A stretch of 64,000 nucleotides of DNA from Pleomorphomonas oryzae DSM 16300. Lineage in GTDB: Bacteria; Pseudomonadota; Alphaproteobacteria; Rhizobiales; Pleomorphomonadaceae. This document shows, piece by piece, positions 10,119-20,994 of the stretch. The translations under genes and the position numbers were made by a program. The stretch covers positions 124,001 through 188,000 of the forward strand of contig NZ_AUHB01000009.1 of the NCBI RefSeq assembly GCF_000422965.1. The letters are read 5' to 3'. Position 1 is the first letter of the stretch. Every line of letters starts with the position of its first letter. The notes under the pieces were generated by a model, which was not told the origin of the DNA, made no database searches, and was given only the letters and a program-made list of their open reading frames with translations.

Positions 10119-10258
10119 GGATATCCCCCTCGGAAACCGGCAGTCGGCCGGACAATGACATGAATCAAAGGCAACTGAATGAAAACACCTACCCAGCAAT
10201 AGCCGCAGGAGCGGCGGCGGGCAACTCGGCCAAAGGCGATATTGCTGCCGGGGAAAGA

Positions 10259-12100
10259 TCAGGGACGAGCGTTGGCCGGGTCGGCAGCGTCGACGACCCG
10301 GATATTGACGCGCGGCGCGCCCTGCCACCAGTCGAGATCGACATGGCCGGCGATATGGATCGCGGCGCCCCGGTGCGCTGTCAGAAAGTCGCCGAGCGGC
10401 TGCCCCGCCGCGCGGAAAGCCATGGCCTTGACCTTGGTGCCGGCCGAGGATGCCAGCGTCAGGCGAAGGTGATTGCGGCCGGCGACATCGAGGTAGAGCA
10501 GCCGATGGGCGGGAAAGACGAACAGCGGCTCCGGCTGGGCCGAGCCGAAGGGACCGACCCTGCCGATCGCTTCGATGAGGTCGGGCGTCGCACCGTCGGC
10601 GGTCAGCGCCGCATCGATTTCCAGCGCTTCGGCGGCGCGGGCCACCGCCACGCCGTCGGCGACAGCGGCCGATACGAAGGCCCGGAAAGCGTCGACACCT
10701 TCGGCCGGCAGCGAAATGCCGGCCGCCATGGCATGTCCGCCCCCCTTGGTAACCAGACCGCGTTCAACGGCGTGACGCACCACGGCGCCAAGATCGACAC
10801 CGGCGATCGATCGGCCGGAGCCTACGGCTCCGCCCTCGCCATCCAGGGCGATGGCAAAGGTCGGGCAGCGATAACGATCCTTGAGACGGGAAGCGACAAG
10901 GCCGACGATGCCGGGATGCCAGTCGGCCGATGCCTCGACGATCACCGGCGGCGCCACACCTCCGAGCCGGGTGGCCACCATGATCTCGGCAGCATCCAGC
11001 GCTTCCGCCTCCAGCGTCTGCCGCTCGCGATTGAGCCGATCGAGCTCGACGGCAATACGGCCGGCCGCCACGTGATCGTCGGAGGTGAGCAGACGCGCGC
11101 CGAGGCCGCTATCGCCGATACGGCCACCGGCGTTGATGCGCGGCCCTAGCATGAACGCGAGATTGTAGGGCGTCGGCGGCCCGGCCAGCTTGACCACGTC
11201 GGCAAGCGCCGCGAGACCGCGGTTGCCGCGCGAACGCAGAACGGAAAGCCCCTTCACGACAAAGGCGCGGTTGATGCCGATGAGTGGCACCACGTCGCAG
11301 ATGGTGCCAAGCGCCACCAGGTCGAGCAGCGCCAGGAGATCGGGTGGCGGCGTACCTTGCCGCTCGAACCAGCCGCGCCGCCTGAGTTCGCGATTGACGG
11401 CGACCAGTGTGACGAAGGTGACGCCGACGGCGGCGAGATGGCCGTGGCCGGAAAGATCGTCCTGCCGATTGGGGTTGACCAGCGCCAGCGCCGGCGGCAG
11501 ATCGACGCCGGCCTGATGATGATCAAGGGTGACCACGTCAAGTCCGCGCCGCCGCGCCTCGTCGAAGGCTTCGAAGCTGGACGTGCCGCAGTCGAGCGTC
11601 ACCAGCAGCGTGGCGCCACTATCGGCCAACTCGCCAACGGCGCGCGGGTTGGGGCCGTAACCATCGACGATACGATCGGGAATATAGACGGCAGGGTCGA
11701 GCCCCTGGCCGCGCAGATAGCGAACAAAGACGGCGACCGAGGTGGCGCCATCGACGTCGTAATCGCCGAAGACGGCAACCTTTTCGCTGTGCACGATGGC
11801 ATCGGCGATACGGCTGGCGGCGGCGTCCATGTCGGTGAAGAGCGACGGATCGGGCAGCAACGTGCGGATCTGCGGATTGAGATAGGCTTCGGCAGCTTCC
11901 GCCGGCACATCACGGGCGGCGAGCAAGCGCGACACCACGTCCGGCAGGCCGACTTCCTGGGCGATCTGGCGGGCAAGCGCGCCGCCGCGCATATCGAGCC
12001 GATCACGCCAGGGACGGTTCGTGGCGGAGCGCGTCACGCCGAGGACAGCGCGGCGCTCGGCCGGAAGGATCGGCGGAACGGATTCGGCAGGAGAGGTCAT
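10259..12100 (-). CDS. recJ: single-stranded-DNA-specific exonuclease RecJ
   Basis: A 613-residue 5'-3' single-strand DNA exonuclease of the DHH phosphoesterase family, acting in recombination and mismatch repair. DHH motif I is GDYDVDGATS at residues 112-121 and the DHH triad itself is D193-H194-H195 (TLDHHQAG). The DHHA1 domain carries GGGHAMAAG near residue 455. The length is slightly above the E. coli protein. ATG 12100 follows a GAGAGG ribosome site. The macroglobulin gene follows 140 bases downstream on the same strand. A DJ-1/PfpI gene lies 66 bases upstream. Confidence 0.95.
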   Translation of the reverse strand: MTSPAESVPPILPAERRAVLGVTRSATNRPWRDRLDMRGGALARQIAQEVGLPDVVSRLLAARDVPAEAAEAYLNPQIRTLLPDPSLFTDMDAAASRIADAIVHSEKVAVFGDYDVDGATSVAVFVRYLRGQGLDPAVYIPDRIVDGYGPNPRAVGELADSGATLLVTLDCGTSSFEAFDEARRRGLDVVTLDHHQAGVDLPPALALVNPNRQDDLSGHGHLAAVGVTFVTLVAVNRELRRRGWFERQGTPPPDLLALLDLVALGTICDVVPLIGINRAFVVKGLSVLRSRGNRGLAALADVVKLAGPPTPYNLAFMLGPRINAGGRIGDSGLGARLLTSDDHVAAGRIAVELDRLNRERQTLEAEALDAAEIMVATRLGGVAPPVIVEASADWHPGIVGLVASRLKDRYRCPTFAIALDGEGGAVGSGRSIAGVDLGAVVRHAVERGLVTKGGGHAMAAGISLPAEGVDAFRAFVSAAVADGVAVARAAEALEIDAALTADGATPDLIEAIGRVGPFGSAQPEPLFVFPAHRLLYLDVAGRNHLRLTLASSAGTKVKAMAFRAAGQPLGDFLTAHRGAAIHIAGHVDLDWWQGAPRVNIRVVDAADPANARP

Positions 12101-12166
12101 GGCCTCTCAATAGAGCAAGCGGCGCGGCCACGCAAAGCCTTGGGGTATTGCATGGCCGCGGACAGT

Positions 12167-12745
12167 TCAGGCAGCGCGATGCTCGGCGGAGATCATCGCC
12201 GTGAGCTGACCGATCAGCGGGTGATCGGGCCAGATCAACCCAAGCAGGCCGGTGGCGAAACTGGCCGGAGCCGTGCCCGGCGCGGTTACCAGTCCGCTAT
12301 CGATCACGGCGCGCGGCGAATCCACATAGAGCGCGCCGTCATAGTCGGTAACGTGCTCGCGCAGATAGTCGGCGGCGTTGCTGGTGTGGCGCCGCTCTCG
12401 CAGAACGCCGGCTCGTCCGGCAGCCAAGGTGCCGCCGCAGATGGCGCCAACGGGCCGCCCCGCCACCAGTGCCGAGCGCATGAGAGGTCCGACGTCCGGT
12501 GCATTGGGCGCCTCCCATCCGGACGATCCGATCACCGCCAGTGCGTCGAATTGATCCGTCGTCAGCGTCTCCAGCGCCGCTTCGGGCGTAACATTCAGCC
12601 CGCCCATCGACCGAACGACCTGCCCACCGGGGGTGTAGTGGTCGACACGAGCGCCGAGCCAAGCCCGGGCAGCCGCAGCGAACAATCCATGTTCCCAGTC
12701 GGCGAATTCGTCGAGCAGCACAACGGCGATGCGCTTGTCTGTCAT
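12167..12745 (-). CDS. DJ-1/PfpI family protein
   Basis: A 192-residue class I glutamine-amidotransferase-like protein of the DJ-1/PfpI superfamily. The nucleophile elbow is AICGGT with Cys103, and an acidic residue in DWEHG near residue 18 matches the conserved glutamate. Members act as deglycase-like enzymes, isonitrile hydratases or redox chaperones; this sequence does not say which. The frame could extend five codons, but ATG 12745 has AAAGGA correctly spaced before it. A 12-bp perfect palindrome lies about 42 bases upstream of the start and could be its operator. Confidence 0.85.
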   Translation of the reverse strand: MTDKRIAVVLLDEFADWEHGLFAAAARAWLGARVDHYTPGGQVVRSMGGLNVTPEAALETLTTDQFDALAVIGSSGWEAPNAPDVGPLMRSALVAGRPVGAICGGTLAAGRAGVLRERRHTSNAADYLREHVTDYDGALYVDSPRAVIDSGLVTAPGTAPASFATGLLGLIWPDHPLIGQLTAMISAEHRAA

Positions 12746-12786
12746 GATCGGTCCTTTCACGCTATGGGCGGAAATAACTCTCGCAC

Positions 12787-12798
12787 CTGTCGCGACAG
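12787..12798. promoter_or_regulatory. 12-bp perfect palindrome, candidate operator
   Basis: CTGTCG followed directly by CGACAG forms an uninterrupted palindrome 42 bases upstream of the DJ-1/PfpI start codon. Its size and position suit a dimeric repressor site. No cognate regulator is adjacent. Confidence 0.3.
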
Positions 12799-12820
12799 AT
12801 TTCCGTCAGCAGAAGGCTAA

Positions 12821-12854
12821 GCCACCGTTTGCCGCATCCGAGGCAAACGGTGGC
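12821..12854. repeat. 13-bp perfect inverted repeat, 8-base loop
   Basis: GCCACCGTTTGCC (12821-12833) pairs exactly with GGCAAACGGTGGC (12842-12854). No T-run follows on either strand, so it is not an ordinary terminator. It stands between two divergent genes. It could be an operator or a dispersed palindrome. Confidence 0.6.
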
Positions 12855-13192
12855 TGCCCACAAGAGGGTATCAAGTCGTTCAATAGGAAGTCACCCGTTG
12901 AGATGAAGTGGACGATCGTATGCGCCGGTCTGATCGAAACCCAGGGATCAGCGGCATCTGCCGACCGGCTCGCTCCGGCAGGTCGTCATGGCAACAAGAC
13001 GATTCAGACAACGGACTCCGCTTCAGGAGGTTTAATTTACCGATTTATACCTAGTTAAATTTTACATCTACGCTCATATTCGCGCAGTTAGTTACGACAC
13101 CTAATATAATACTACGTAATATCCTCTTGTAATTATTATTATTTAAGTTTTTCGTGCGACATACCGAGTTCTGTGCGAAATAGGAACCGAGC

Positions 13193-15244
13193 ATGAATAG
13201 AACTACGCTAGCGGGGTATGCGCTTATTCTGGTTGGCGGCATCGCTATATCCATGTTCCTGCTTCAGAAAGAGCGAAGCGATCTGGCTGTCGCCAAAACG
13301 TCCTATCGCACTGCGGTTCAAGCCAATGCCGAACCCTTCCAGGAGCGAATTGGCGAACATATCGGCGAAATCTACCGCAATCTGAGGACCATCAGCTTTC
13401 TGCCCAGTGTCCGGCATTTGACCCCAAGCGGCGCGGCAGTCAGCGACGATGCCCTGGCGTCGATCCAGCAGATCTACAACAACCTTGCCAGTAGCATCGC
13501 CGTTTCGGAGGTCTATCTCATCCCAGGACCGTTCAATCCGGACAGCATCGACCCGGCGACAGGCAAAAAACAGGTTCCGGCCCTGATGCTGGACGAACTT
13601 ATCGCCGACGGTAGCCAGAAGGCCGAGGCTCAGACGACGACCTCCACCGCTGTTGCCGGCGTGCCGGAGGAAGAGGACGAAGAATACGCCCTGATCGTCA
13701 AGCAGATCCAGACGTTCGAAACGCTTCATCCGGATCTGGCAGCCATTTCCGATATGGCGGTGCCATTGCAGGCCGGTCCCGAGGTCATCACCTGCGACAA
13801 TTCGCAAATGACCTCGGCGAGCGACGACAAGGGGCGGTCGGGACTGGTGTTTTCCGTACCAATCTATGGCAAGGACATGAAAGCCAAGGGCGCCGTGTCG
13901 ACGGTGATCCTCTCCAATGTCATCCGGGCGATGCTGCCTGATGCTCATTTCGCCCTGGTCAATCCAAGCTATGGCTATGTCGCCCTGTCGAAGACACCTG
14001 GACAGGCCGAAGCGTCGCTCGCCTTTGTCAAGAAAGGTGTCGCCGATCCGTCGCTGATCGCCTCCTTCGCCCTGCCGGTGTCCACCGCCGACATTGAGCA
14101 TCCTTGGGTTTTGTGGGTCGGTATTCCCGACGCCGAATTCGATGCCAGCACTGAAGTCGGCAACATCAAGAGCAAGCTGTGGTTCGGCCTCACCGCGAAC
14201 GTCGTCGGCATGTTGGTGGTTGGCATCATCTGGACGCTGATCCGCCGCAATCGGGCTCGTGCCGAGGCAAGCGAACACGATCTTCGGCGTCGACTTGAGG
14301 AGCAGGCCAACGAGCTTTCCGAAATCGAACGCCATCGCAGCGAGGAGAGACTCAGCGAAGCGACCCAGAAGCGGGCTATCCTGCGCAAGATGGCCGCAGA
14401 GGTAGAACTGTCGACCGGTTCCGGCCTCGACCGCATCATCGGCGGGACGGAAACGCTGCACGCGCGCACCGCGGGCATGACACAAGTGATCGGCGACGTC
14501 CGAGTTGCCTCGCAACAGATCGCCAGTGCGGCACAGCGCTCGCGGACCCTCAACGAGAATGCGGCCAGCCTGTCGGATCAGGTTATCATCGCCATCAACG
14601 GCATATCCGACGACGTGCACCGGAGCGCCGATGTCGGCCGATCGGCACTGTCGTCGATGAAGGCCGCCCGGTCGGCGGTTGACGATTTATCGCGGGCTGC
14701 TGCTGACATCGACCAGATCGCCGCGACAATCGCAACGATTGCCAAGCAGACCAATCTTCTTGCCCTCAATGCCACCATCGAGTCGGCACGCGCCGGTGAA
14801 CTTGGACGAGGTTTTGCTGTCGTCGCTGGCGAGGTGAAAATTTTGGCGTCGCAGACGGAAAAATCCACCCTCGAGGTTACGACCAAGATCACGGAAATCC
14901 AGGACACCAGTCGCCGCGTTGCCGAGGCACTACGCGACGCCGGCGAGACGGTGGAGACGCTGGGCGACACAACCAACAGCATGCGGGAGCGCGTTGACCA
15001 ACAACGGGCGACCGTTGCCGATTTCTCGGCAACGCTACGCGAAGCACAAATGGCTGTCGCCGACGTCGGAAACCGGATCGGTGCCATCAACACCGCCGTC
15101 GAAAGCACCTATGCGCTATCGGCGGATGTTGCCAAGGTAACCGAGACGATCGAGCACTCGTCCCATTCACTACGAAACGACGTGCCCAAGATCATCAACG
15201 ACGCCATGGAAAAGGCCGATCCGCTCGCCACAACGGCCGCCTAA
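13193..15244 (+). CDS. methyl-accepting chemotaxis protein, membrane-bound, no evident HAMP
   Basis: A 683-residue chemoreceptor. TM1 spans about residues 7-25, a periplasmic sensor about 26-325, and TM2 about 329-350. The helical linker that follows (about 352-400) does not look like a HAMP domain. The cytoplasmic signalling hairpin tip is clear near 515-540 ([19 protein letters not shown]). The sensor has a Tyr/Pro-rich fold with no recognisable ligand motif. It includes an acidic patch EEEDEE near residue 162. ATG 13193 lies just after an unusually AT-rich leader. A strong bidirectional terminator follows. No che or flagellar genes are nearby, so it is a stand-alone receptor gene. Confidence 0.9.
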   Translation: MNRTTLAGYALILVGGIAISMFLLQKERSDLAVAKTSYRTAVQANAEPFQERIGEHIGEIYRNLRTISFLPSVRHLTPSGAAVSDDALASIQQIYNNLASSIAVSEVYLIPGPFNPDSIDPATGKKQVPALMLDELIADGSQKAEAQTTTSTAVAGVPEEEDEEYALIVKQIQTFETLHPDLAAISDMAVPLQAGPEVITCDNSQMTSASDDKGRSGLVFSVPIYGKDMKAKGAVSTVILSNVIRAMLPDAHFALVNPSYGYVALSKTPGQAEASLAFVKKGVADPSLIASFALPVSTADIEHPWVLWVGIPDAEFDASTEVGNIKSKLWFGLTANVVGMLVVGIIWTLIRRNRARAEASEHDLRRRLEEQANELSEIERHRSEERLSEATQKRAILRKMAAEVELSTGSGLDRIIGGTETLHARTAGMTQVIGDVRVASQQIASAAQRSRTLNENAASLSDQVIIAINGISDDVHRSADVGRSALSSMKAARSAVDDLSRAAADIDQIAATIATIAKQTNLLALNATIESARAGELGRGFAVVAGEVKILASQTEKSTLEVTTKITEIQDTSRRVAEALRDAGETVETLGDTTNSMRERVDQQRATVADFSATLREAQMAVADVGNRIGAINTAVESTYALSADVAKVTETIEHSSHSLRNDVPKIINDAMEKADPLATTAA

Positions 15245-15280
15245 TACCGGCCAGCGCTTGAATGCTGATTGAGGACATAC

Positions 15281-15310
15281 AAAAAGGCCTGGATTGCTCC
15301 AGGCCTTTTC
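15281..15310. terminator. bidirectional rho-independent terminator
   Basis: AAAAGGCCTGGA and TCCAGGCCTTTT pair across a 4-base loop (TTGC). Each strand reads a GC stem followed by a T-run. It lies between the chemoreceptor (plus) and enolase (minus) and serves both. Confidence 0.9.
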
Positions 15311-15388
15311 TCATATTCGCGAGGCCCTTCGGCCAAGCACGATGTTCATCCAAAATGTCTGAGACATTCCGGCATCATGCTTTTTCGA

Positions 15389-17149
<1,761 letters not shown>

Positions 17150-18421
17150 ATGGCCAACCATCGTGTCGTCGTCGTCGGAGCCGGGTTTGCGGGACTGCAA
17201 CTGGCGCTCGATCTCAAAGGTGCGCCGGTCGACATCACGCTGATCGATCGACGGAATCATCACTTGTTCCAGCCCCTCCTTTATCAGGTGGCGACGACGC
17301 TGTTGGCCACCTCGGAAATCGCCTGGCCGATCCGTCGGCTGTTTCGCGACCGGCCGGAGGTGAAGACGATGCTCGGTCACGTTACGGGCGTCGATCGCGC
17401 GGCCAAGACCGTGCTGCTGCGGGACGGCAGCGCCATTCCCTATGACACGCTGGTGTTGGCCACCGGTGCCCGCCATGCCTATTTCGGCCACGACGAGTGG
17501 GAGGCCTTTGCGCCCGGCCTCAAGACGCTGGAGGACGCGACCACCATCCGTCGCCGCGTGCTCTTGGCCTTCGAGCGGGCCGAACTGGAGACCGATCCCG
17601 AGAAGCGGCAAGCGCTGCTCACCTTCGCCATCATCGGTGGCGGGCCGACCGGCGTGGAACTGGCCGGCATCATCGCCGAACTCGCTCACAGGACGCTGGT
17701 CGATGAGTTCCGATCGATTGACACGCGCAGCGCCCGTATCCTGCTGATCGAGGCGGGGCCGCGCATCCTGCCGGTGTTCACGCCGGACATGTCGGACTAC
17801 GGCGCAAAGGCCCTCGGCGAGCTCGGCGTCACCGTACGCACCGGCGTGCCGGTGACCGACATTTCGGCCGAAGGCGTTCGCATCGGCGAGGAATTCGTGC
17901 CGGCAAAGACGGTGCTCTGGGCGGCCGGGGTGCAGGCATCACGCGCCGCCGAATGGCTGGGTGCGCCGGCCGACCGTGCCGGCCGGGCCATCGTCGAGCC
18001 CGACCTTAGCGTACCCGGCGCGCCGGACATCTTCGTCATCGGTGACACGGCTTCGGTGACGACGCAGGAAGGAAAGCCGGTTCCCGGCGTCGCACCGGCT
18101 GCCAAACAGCAGGGCGCGCATGTTGCCAAAGTCATTCGCAGTCGCCTGAGCGGCAGACCATCACCGGGACCGTTCGTCTATCGCCACCAGGGCAATCTCG
18201 CCACCATCGGCCGCAGCCGCGCCGTGGTCGACTTTGGCTGGATCAAGCTCAAGGGCGCCATCGCCTGGTGGATGTGGGGCATTGCCCACATCTACTTCCT
18301 GATCGGCACCCGCAGCCGCTTTGCCGTGGCCTGGAGCTGGCTGTGGATCTTCATGTCCGGCCAGCACTCGGCCCGCCTGATCACCCAGAAGGAAACGCTG
18401 AAGGACGAAAACGGCCGCTGA
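17150..18421 (+). CDS. ndh: type II NADH dehydrogenase-like FAD/NAD(P)-binding oxidoreductase
   Basis: A 423-residue two-dinucleotide-binding flavoprotein of the NDH-2 family, which passes electrons from NADH to quinone at the inner membrane without pumping protons. The FAD Rossmann motif is VVVGAGFAGLQ at residues 7-17, the NAD motif is IGGGPTGVELAG near 165-176, and the second FAD strand is IFVIGDTAS near 296. The C-terminus has the amphipathic, Trp-rich segment WWMWGIAHIYFLIG that anchors NDH-2 enzymes to membranes. ATG 17150 follows GGAG and is preferred to an in-frame ATG 15 codons earlier. Symbol by family resemblance. A hairpin terminator follows. Confidence 0.85.
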   Translation: MANHRVVVVGAGFAGLQLALDLKGAPVDITLIDRRNHHLFQPLLYQVATTLLATSEIAWPIRRLFRDRPEVKTMLGHVTGVDRAAKTVLLRDGSAIPYDTLVLATGARHAYFGHDEWEAFAPGLKTLEDATTIRRRVLLAFERAELETDPEKRQALLTFAIIGGGPTGVELAGIIAELAHRTLVDEFRSIDTRSARILLIEAGPRILPVFTPDMSDYGAKALGELGVTVRTGVPVTDISAEGVRIGEEFVPAKTVLWAAGVQASRAAEWLGAPADRAGRAIVEPDLSVPGAPDIFVIGDTASVTTQEGKPVPGVAPAAKQQGAHVAKVIRSRLSGRPSPGPFVYRHQGNLATIGRSRAVVDFGWIKLKGAIAWWMWGIAHIYFLIGTRSRFAVAWSWLWIFMSGQHSARLITQKETLKDENGR

Positions 18422-18450
18422 GCCGCCGGTCGTCGTCTCCACCAAAAGAG

Positions 18451-18476
18451 AAAGGCGCCCCTCTCGGAGCGCCTTT
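18451..18476. terminator. hairpin between convergent ndh and DAHP synthase genes
   Basis: AAAGGCGC (18451-18458) pairs with GCGCCTTT (18469-18476) around a 10-base loop, with T-runs formed by the stem ends on both strands. Its position between two convergent stops supports a shared terminator. Confidence 0.7.
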
Positions 18477-18499
18477 GCTTCATTCAGTCCCTGCGAGGC

Positions 18500-19882
18500 T
18501 TACTCGCCGGCGATCGCCCACTCCACGGGCTCGCGCCCATCGCGCGTCTTCTTGACGCGCTCGGCAACGAGGAAGGCCAGCTCCAGCGCCTGATCGGCGT
18601 TGAGGCGCGGATCGCAGTGGCTGTGGTAGCGATCCGACAGTTGCTCACCGGAAATGGCGACGGCGCCACCGGTGCACTCGGTGACATCGCGGCCGGTCAT
18701 CTCGACGTGGATGCCGCCGGGATGGGTACCTTCAGCGGCGTGCACGTCGAAGAAGGCGCCGACCTCCTTCAGGATACGGTCGAACGGCCGCGTCTTGTAG
18801 GAGTTGAGCGTGATGGTGTTGCCGTGCATCGGGTCGCAGGACCAGACCACCGACCGCCCCTCGCGCTGCACCGCGCGGACGAGCGCCGGCAGGTAGTCGC
18901 CCACCTTGTCGGCACCGTAGCGGGTGATCAGCGTCAGCCGGCCCGGCTCGTTGTCCGGGTTCAGCGTATCGATCAGGCGGATCAGCTCATCCGGCACCAG
19001 CGACGGGCCGCACTTGAGGCCGATCGGGTTCTTGATGCCCCGGCAGTATTCGATATGCGCATGGCCCGGCTGGCGGGTGCGGTCGCCAACCCAGATCATG
19101 TGGCCAGACGTGGCGTACCAGTCGCCCGTGGTCGAATCGACGCGGGTCAGCGCCTGCTCGTAGCCGAGCAGCAGCGCCTCATGGCTGGTGTAGAAATCGG
19201 TCGTCCGCATCTCCGAGACGCTTTCGGGATGAATGCCGCAGGCCCGCATGAAGGCGAGGCTCTCGGTGATGCGATCGGCATATTCCTGATAGCGCGACGA
19301 TTGCGTGCCCTTGACGAAGCCGAGCGTCCACTTGTGGACGTTGTCGAGGTTGGCGTAACCGCCGCTGGCGAAGGCGCGCAGCAGGTTCAGCGTCGCCGCC
19401 GACTGGCGATAAGCCATCTCCTGGCGCTGCGGATCGGGAATACGCGATTCCGATGTGAAATCCATGCCGTTGATGATGTCGCCCCGGTAGGACGGCAGCT
19501 CGACACCATCGATGGTCTCGGTCGACTTGGAGCGCGGCTTGGCGAACTGGCCGGCGATACGGCCGACCTTCACCACCGGCTGGGCGGCGCCATAGGTCAG
19601 CACCACCGCCATCTGCAGGAAGACGCGGAAGAAGTCGCGGATATTGTCGGCGCCATGCTCGGCGAAGCTCTCGGCACAATCGCCGCCTTGCAGTAGAAAG
19701 GCTTCACCGGCGGCCACCTTGGCGAGCGACTTCTTGAGCTTGCGCGCCTCACCGGCAAAAACCAGCGGCGGATAGCTCGCGAGACGTGCCTCGACGGCGG
19801 CGAGCGCCGCCATGTCGGGATAGTCGGGCACCTGCTCGATGGGCAGGGCACGCCAGGAGTCGGGCTTCCAGGTGGTGGGCAT
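18500..19882 (-). CDS. aroF: class II 3-deoxy-7-phosphoheptulonate synthase
   Basis: A 460-residue class II (plant-type) DAHP synthase that condenses phosphoenolpyruvate and erythrose 4-phosphate in the first step of aromatic amino-acid synthesis. Metal and substrate motifs are present: GGDCAESF (Cys ligand) near residue 70, DPMHGNT (His ligand), [15 protein letters not shown] (Glu ligand) and [13 protein letters not shown] (Asp ligand) toward the C-terminus. Family length is normal. ATG 19882 gives the standard [11 protein letters not shown] start, though the ribosome site is weak. The reading frame stays open 39 codons upstream through three consecutive Trp codons, which is unusual. The symbol is used loosely, as naming varies for class II enzymes. 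Confidence 0.93.
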   Translation of the reverse strand: MPTTWKPDSWRALPIEQVPDYPDMAALAAVEARLASYPPLVFAGEARKLKKSLAKVAAGEAFLLQGGDCAESFAEHGADNIRDFFRVFLQMAVVLTYGAAQPVVKVGRIAGQFAKPRSKSTETIDGVELPSYRGDIINGMDFTSESRIPDPQRQEMAYRQSAATLNLLRAFASGGYANLDNVHKWTLGFVKGTQSSRYQEYADRITESLAFMRACGIHPESVSEMRTTDFYTSHEALLLGYEQALTRVDSTTGDWYATSGHMIWVGDRTRQPGHAHIEYCRGIKNPIGLKCGPSLVPDELIRLIDTLNPDNEPGRLTLITRYGADKVGDYLPALVRAVQREGRSVVWSCDPMHGNTITLNSYKTRPFDRILKEVGAFFDVHAAEGTHPGGIHVEMTGRDVTECTGGAVAISGEQLSDRYHSHCDPRLNADQALELAFLVAERVKKTRDGREPVEWAIAGE

Positions 19883-20126
19883 GACGCGGCTCTTCTTCTT
19901 CGATGCGTCGCCCCGCGGAAACCGCCGCGGAGCAGTCCGTATTTGGCGCCTTGTACATGAGGCGCCGGTGAGACACCACCACCAATGCGCGACGCGCAAC
20001 GGGACGGTGCGGAAGGCGGCGGTTCCGTTTCACCAGGTCCGGCACCAGGGCCGGAGGCGGGCGGCCACGGAGCCGCAAATGCAAAAACCCCGCCTTTCGG
20101 CGGGGCTCGTTCTCGCGCTGGGCCTG
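19883..20126 (-). promoter_or_regulatory. DAHP synthase leader with Trp-codon run and two hairpins
   Basis: Reading the minus strand toward the synthase: a strong terminator (20105-20083), then TGGTGGTGG encoding Trp-Trp-Trp at 19984-19976 in the same open frame as the synthase, then a hairpin with arms at 19961-19966 and 19945-19950 (GGCGCC), then a second with arms at 19925-19930 and 19913-19918 (CCGCGG). There is no T-run after either hairpin and no clear ribosome site before the TTG at 19999, so classical attenuation is not proven. Confidence 0.35.
20083..20105 (-). terminator. strong rho-independent terminator with GAAA tetraloop
   Basis: On the minus strand CCCCGCC, a GAAA tetraloop, GGCGGGG, then TTTTT. 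It lies 22 bases past the stop of a candidate small protein and 201 bases before the DAHP synthase start. It therefore ends a transcript coming from the DUF1489 side. Confidence 0.88.
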
Positions 20127-20264
20127 TCAGTCAGACAGCTGCGGAACCGGCCACGCCGAAGCGGCATGCCACGCATAAAAGCCCATAAAGCCGTAAAAAG
20201 CCGGAACCGCGGCCCGCGAAAGCGGGGCGATCAAGGATGTCCGAATGTGCTGAGCGCGCAACAT
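20127..20264 (-). CDS. candidate 45-residue membrane protein
   Basis: A short frame from ATG 20264 encoding 45 residues. The core AAVPAFYGFMGFYAWHAASAW (about residues 19-39) could make one transmembrane helix, with basic residues before it. A longer version from GTG 20357 (76 residues) has a better ribosome site (TAGGG seven bases before). The frame follows DUF1489 by 22-115 bases on the same strand and ends just before a strong terminator, which is the main reason to believe it. No family recognised. It could equally be the 3' untranslated region of the DUF1489 transcript. Confidence 0.35.
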   Translation of the reverse strand: MLRAQHIRTSLIAPLSRAAVPAFYGFMGFYAWHAASAWPVPQLSD

Positions 20265-20379
20265 GGATATCGTCCGACGGGGCGCTTCCGCAGAAACTGC
20301 CGAAGCAAGGTTGGCGGACAAAAACCATCGCCCGCCGATCACGTCAAGTAAAATCACGCAGAGCCCTACCAAGGGAGCG

Positions 20380-20814
20380 TCAAATCAGCGCCAGTTCTCT
20401 CAGCGCTCGCCGCATGCCCTCGGGAATATCGCCATCAATCTCGGACTGGCGGATGTCCGCCGGTGCTTCCTTGGCGGGGAGATAACGCCAGCCCTGGAAG
20501 GCGCGGCAGGGCTTGTATTCGGTGCGGTGGAGCTCCGGATCGAGCACGATGCCGCAGCGTTCGATGCCGTCGCTTCCCCGGATGGGGCGCAGTTCGAGAA
20601 TGGACTGCCGCACCTGCACGATGCCCTTGATCACCCAATAGAGCGAACCGCCGTCGAGGACTTCGTCGACCCGCTTGGGGAACATCCGGGTGACATGGAT
20701 ACGCTCATATGACTGGCCACGGGCAGCATGAACAAGCACCTCCTCGCGATACCATTGGTCGAGTTCCTCGACTGTCTCGACACCGACGCAGAGCTTGATG
20801 ATGTGAAGCGGCAT
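20380..20814 (-). CDS. DUF1489 family protein
   Basis: A 144-residue protein starting MPLHIIKLCVGVETVEELD, which matches the alphaproteobacterial DUF1489 family as I remember it. The family has no established function. It is small and soluble, with no signal peptide. It contains a basic central part (SYERIHVTRMFPKR) and ends with an acidic helix. ATG 20814 follows GGAAATC; the 21 upstream in-frame codons look non-coding. It may share a transcript with the small frame at 20127-20264, which ends at a strong terminator. Confidence 0.82.
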   Translation of the reverse strand: MPLHIIKLCVGVETVEELDQWYREEVLVHAARGQSYERIHVTRMFPKRVDEVLDGGSLYWVIKGIVQVRQSILELRPIRGSDGIERCGIVLDPELHRTEYKPCRAFQGWRYLPAKEAPADIRQSEIDGDIPEGMRRALRELALI

Positions 20815-20994
20815 TGCTGATTTCCAAAGACCCGGATCCGTTCCGCCTATCATGGTGCGCCGTCCCAAGCGATACAAGTCATCGCGAGCGAGGCAAACCC
20901 AGGCGACCGACAGATGTTCGACAGGTTGGCTGAAGCAAGCTGCCGATGGGCGAATCTGTCACCTCCCTTGGTTTCGCCCGTTTGGAGGTATCGT

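Larger units (their letters stand above)
12746..13192. other. gene-free region between pfpI-like gene and chemoreceptor
   Basis: No convincing gene in 447 bases. The left half is of ordinary composition and carries two perfect inverted repeats, listed separately. From about 13025 to 13165 the sequence becomes very AT-rich (about one third GC by eye) and includes a perfect TATAAT at 13105-13110. No good -35 box stands 16-18 bases before it, so sigma-factor use is unclear. Confidence 0.7.

Noticed and set aside
7200-10163. 987-codon open frame on the plus strand
   Set aside because: It lies entirely antisense to the macroglobulin gene. Long opposite frames are expected in GC-rich coding DNA. 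The product is rich in Arg, Gly and His with no domain pattern.
19883-19999. 39-residue N-terminal extension of DAHP synthase containing Trp-Trp-Trp
   Set aside because: Start would be a TTG without ribosome site, and class II enzymes normally start MPTTW or close. Treated as leader instead.
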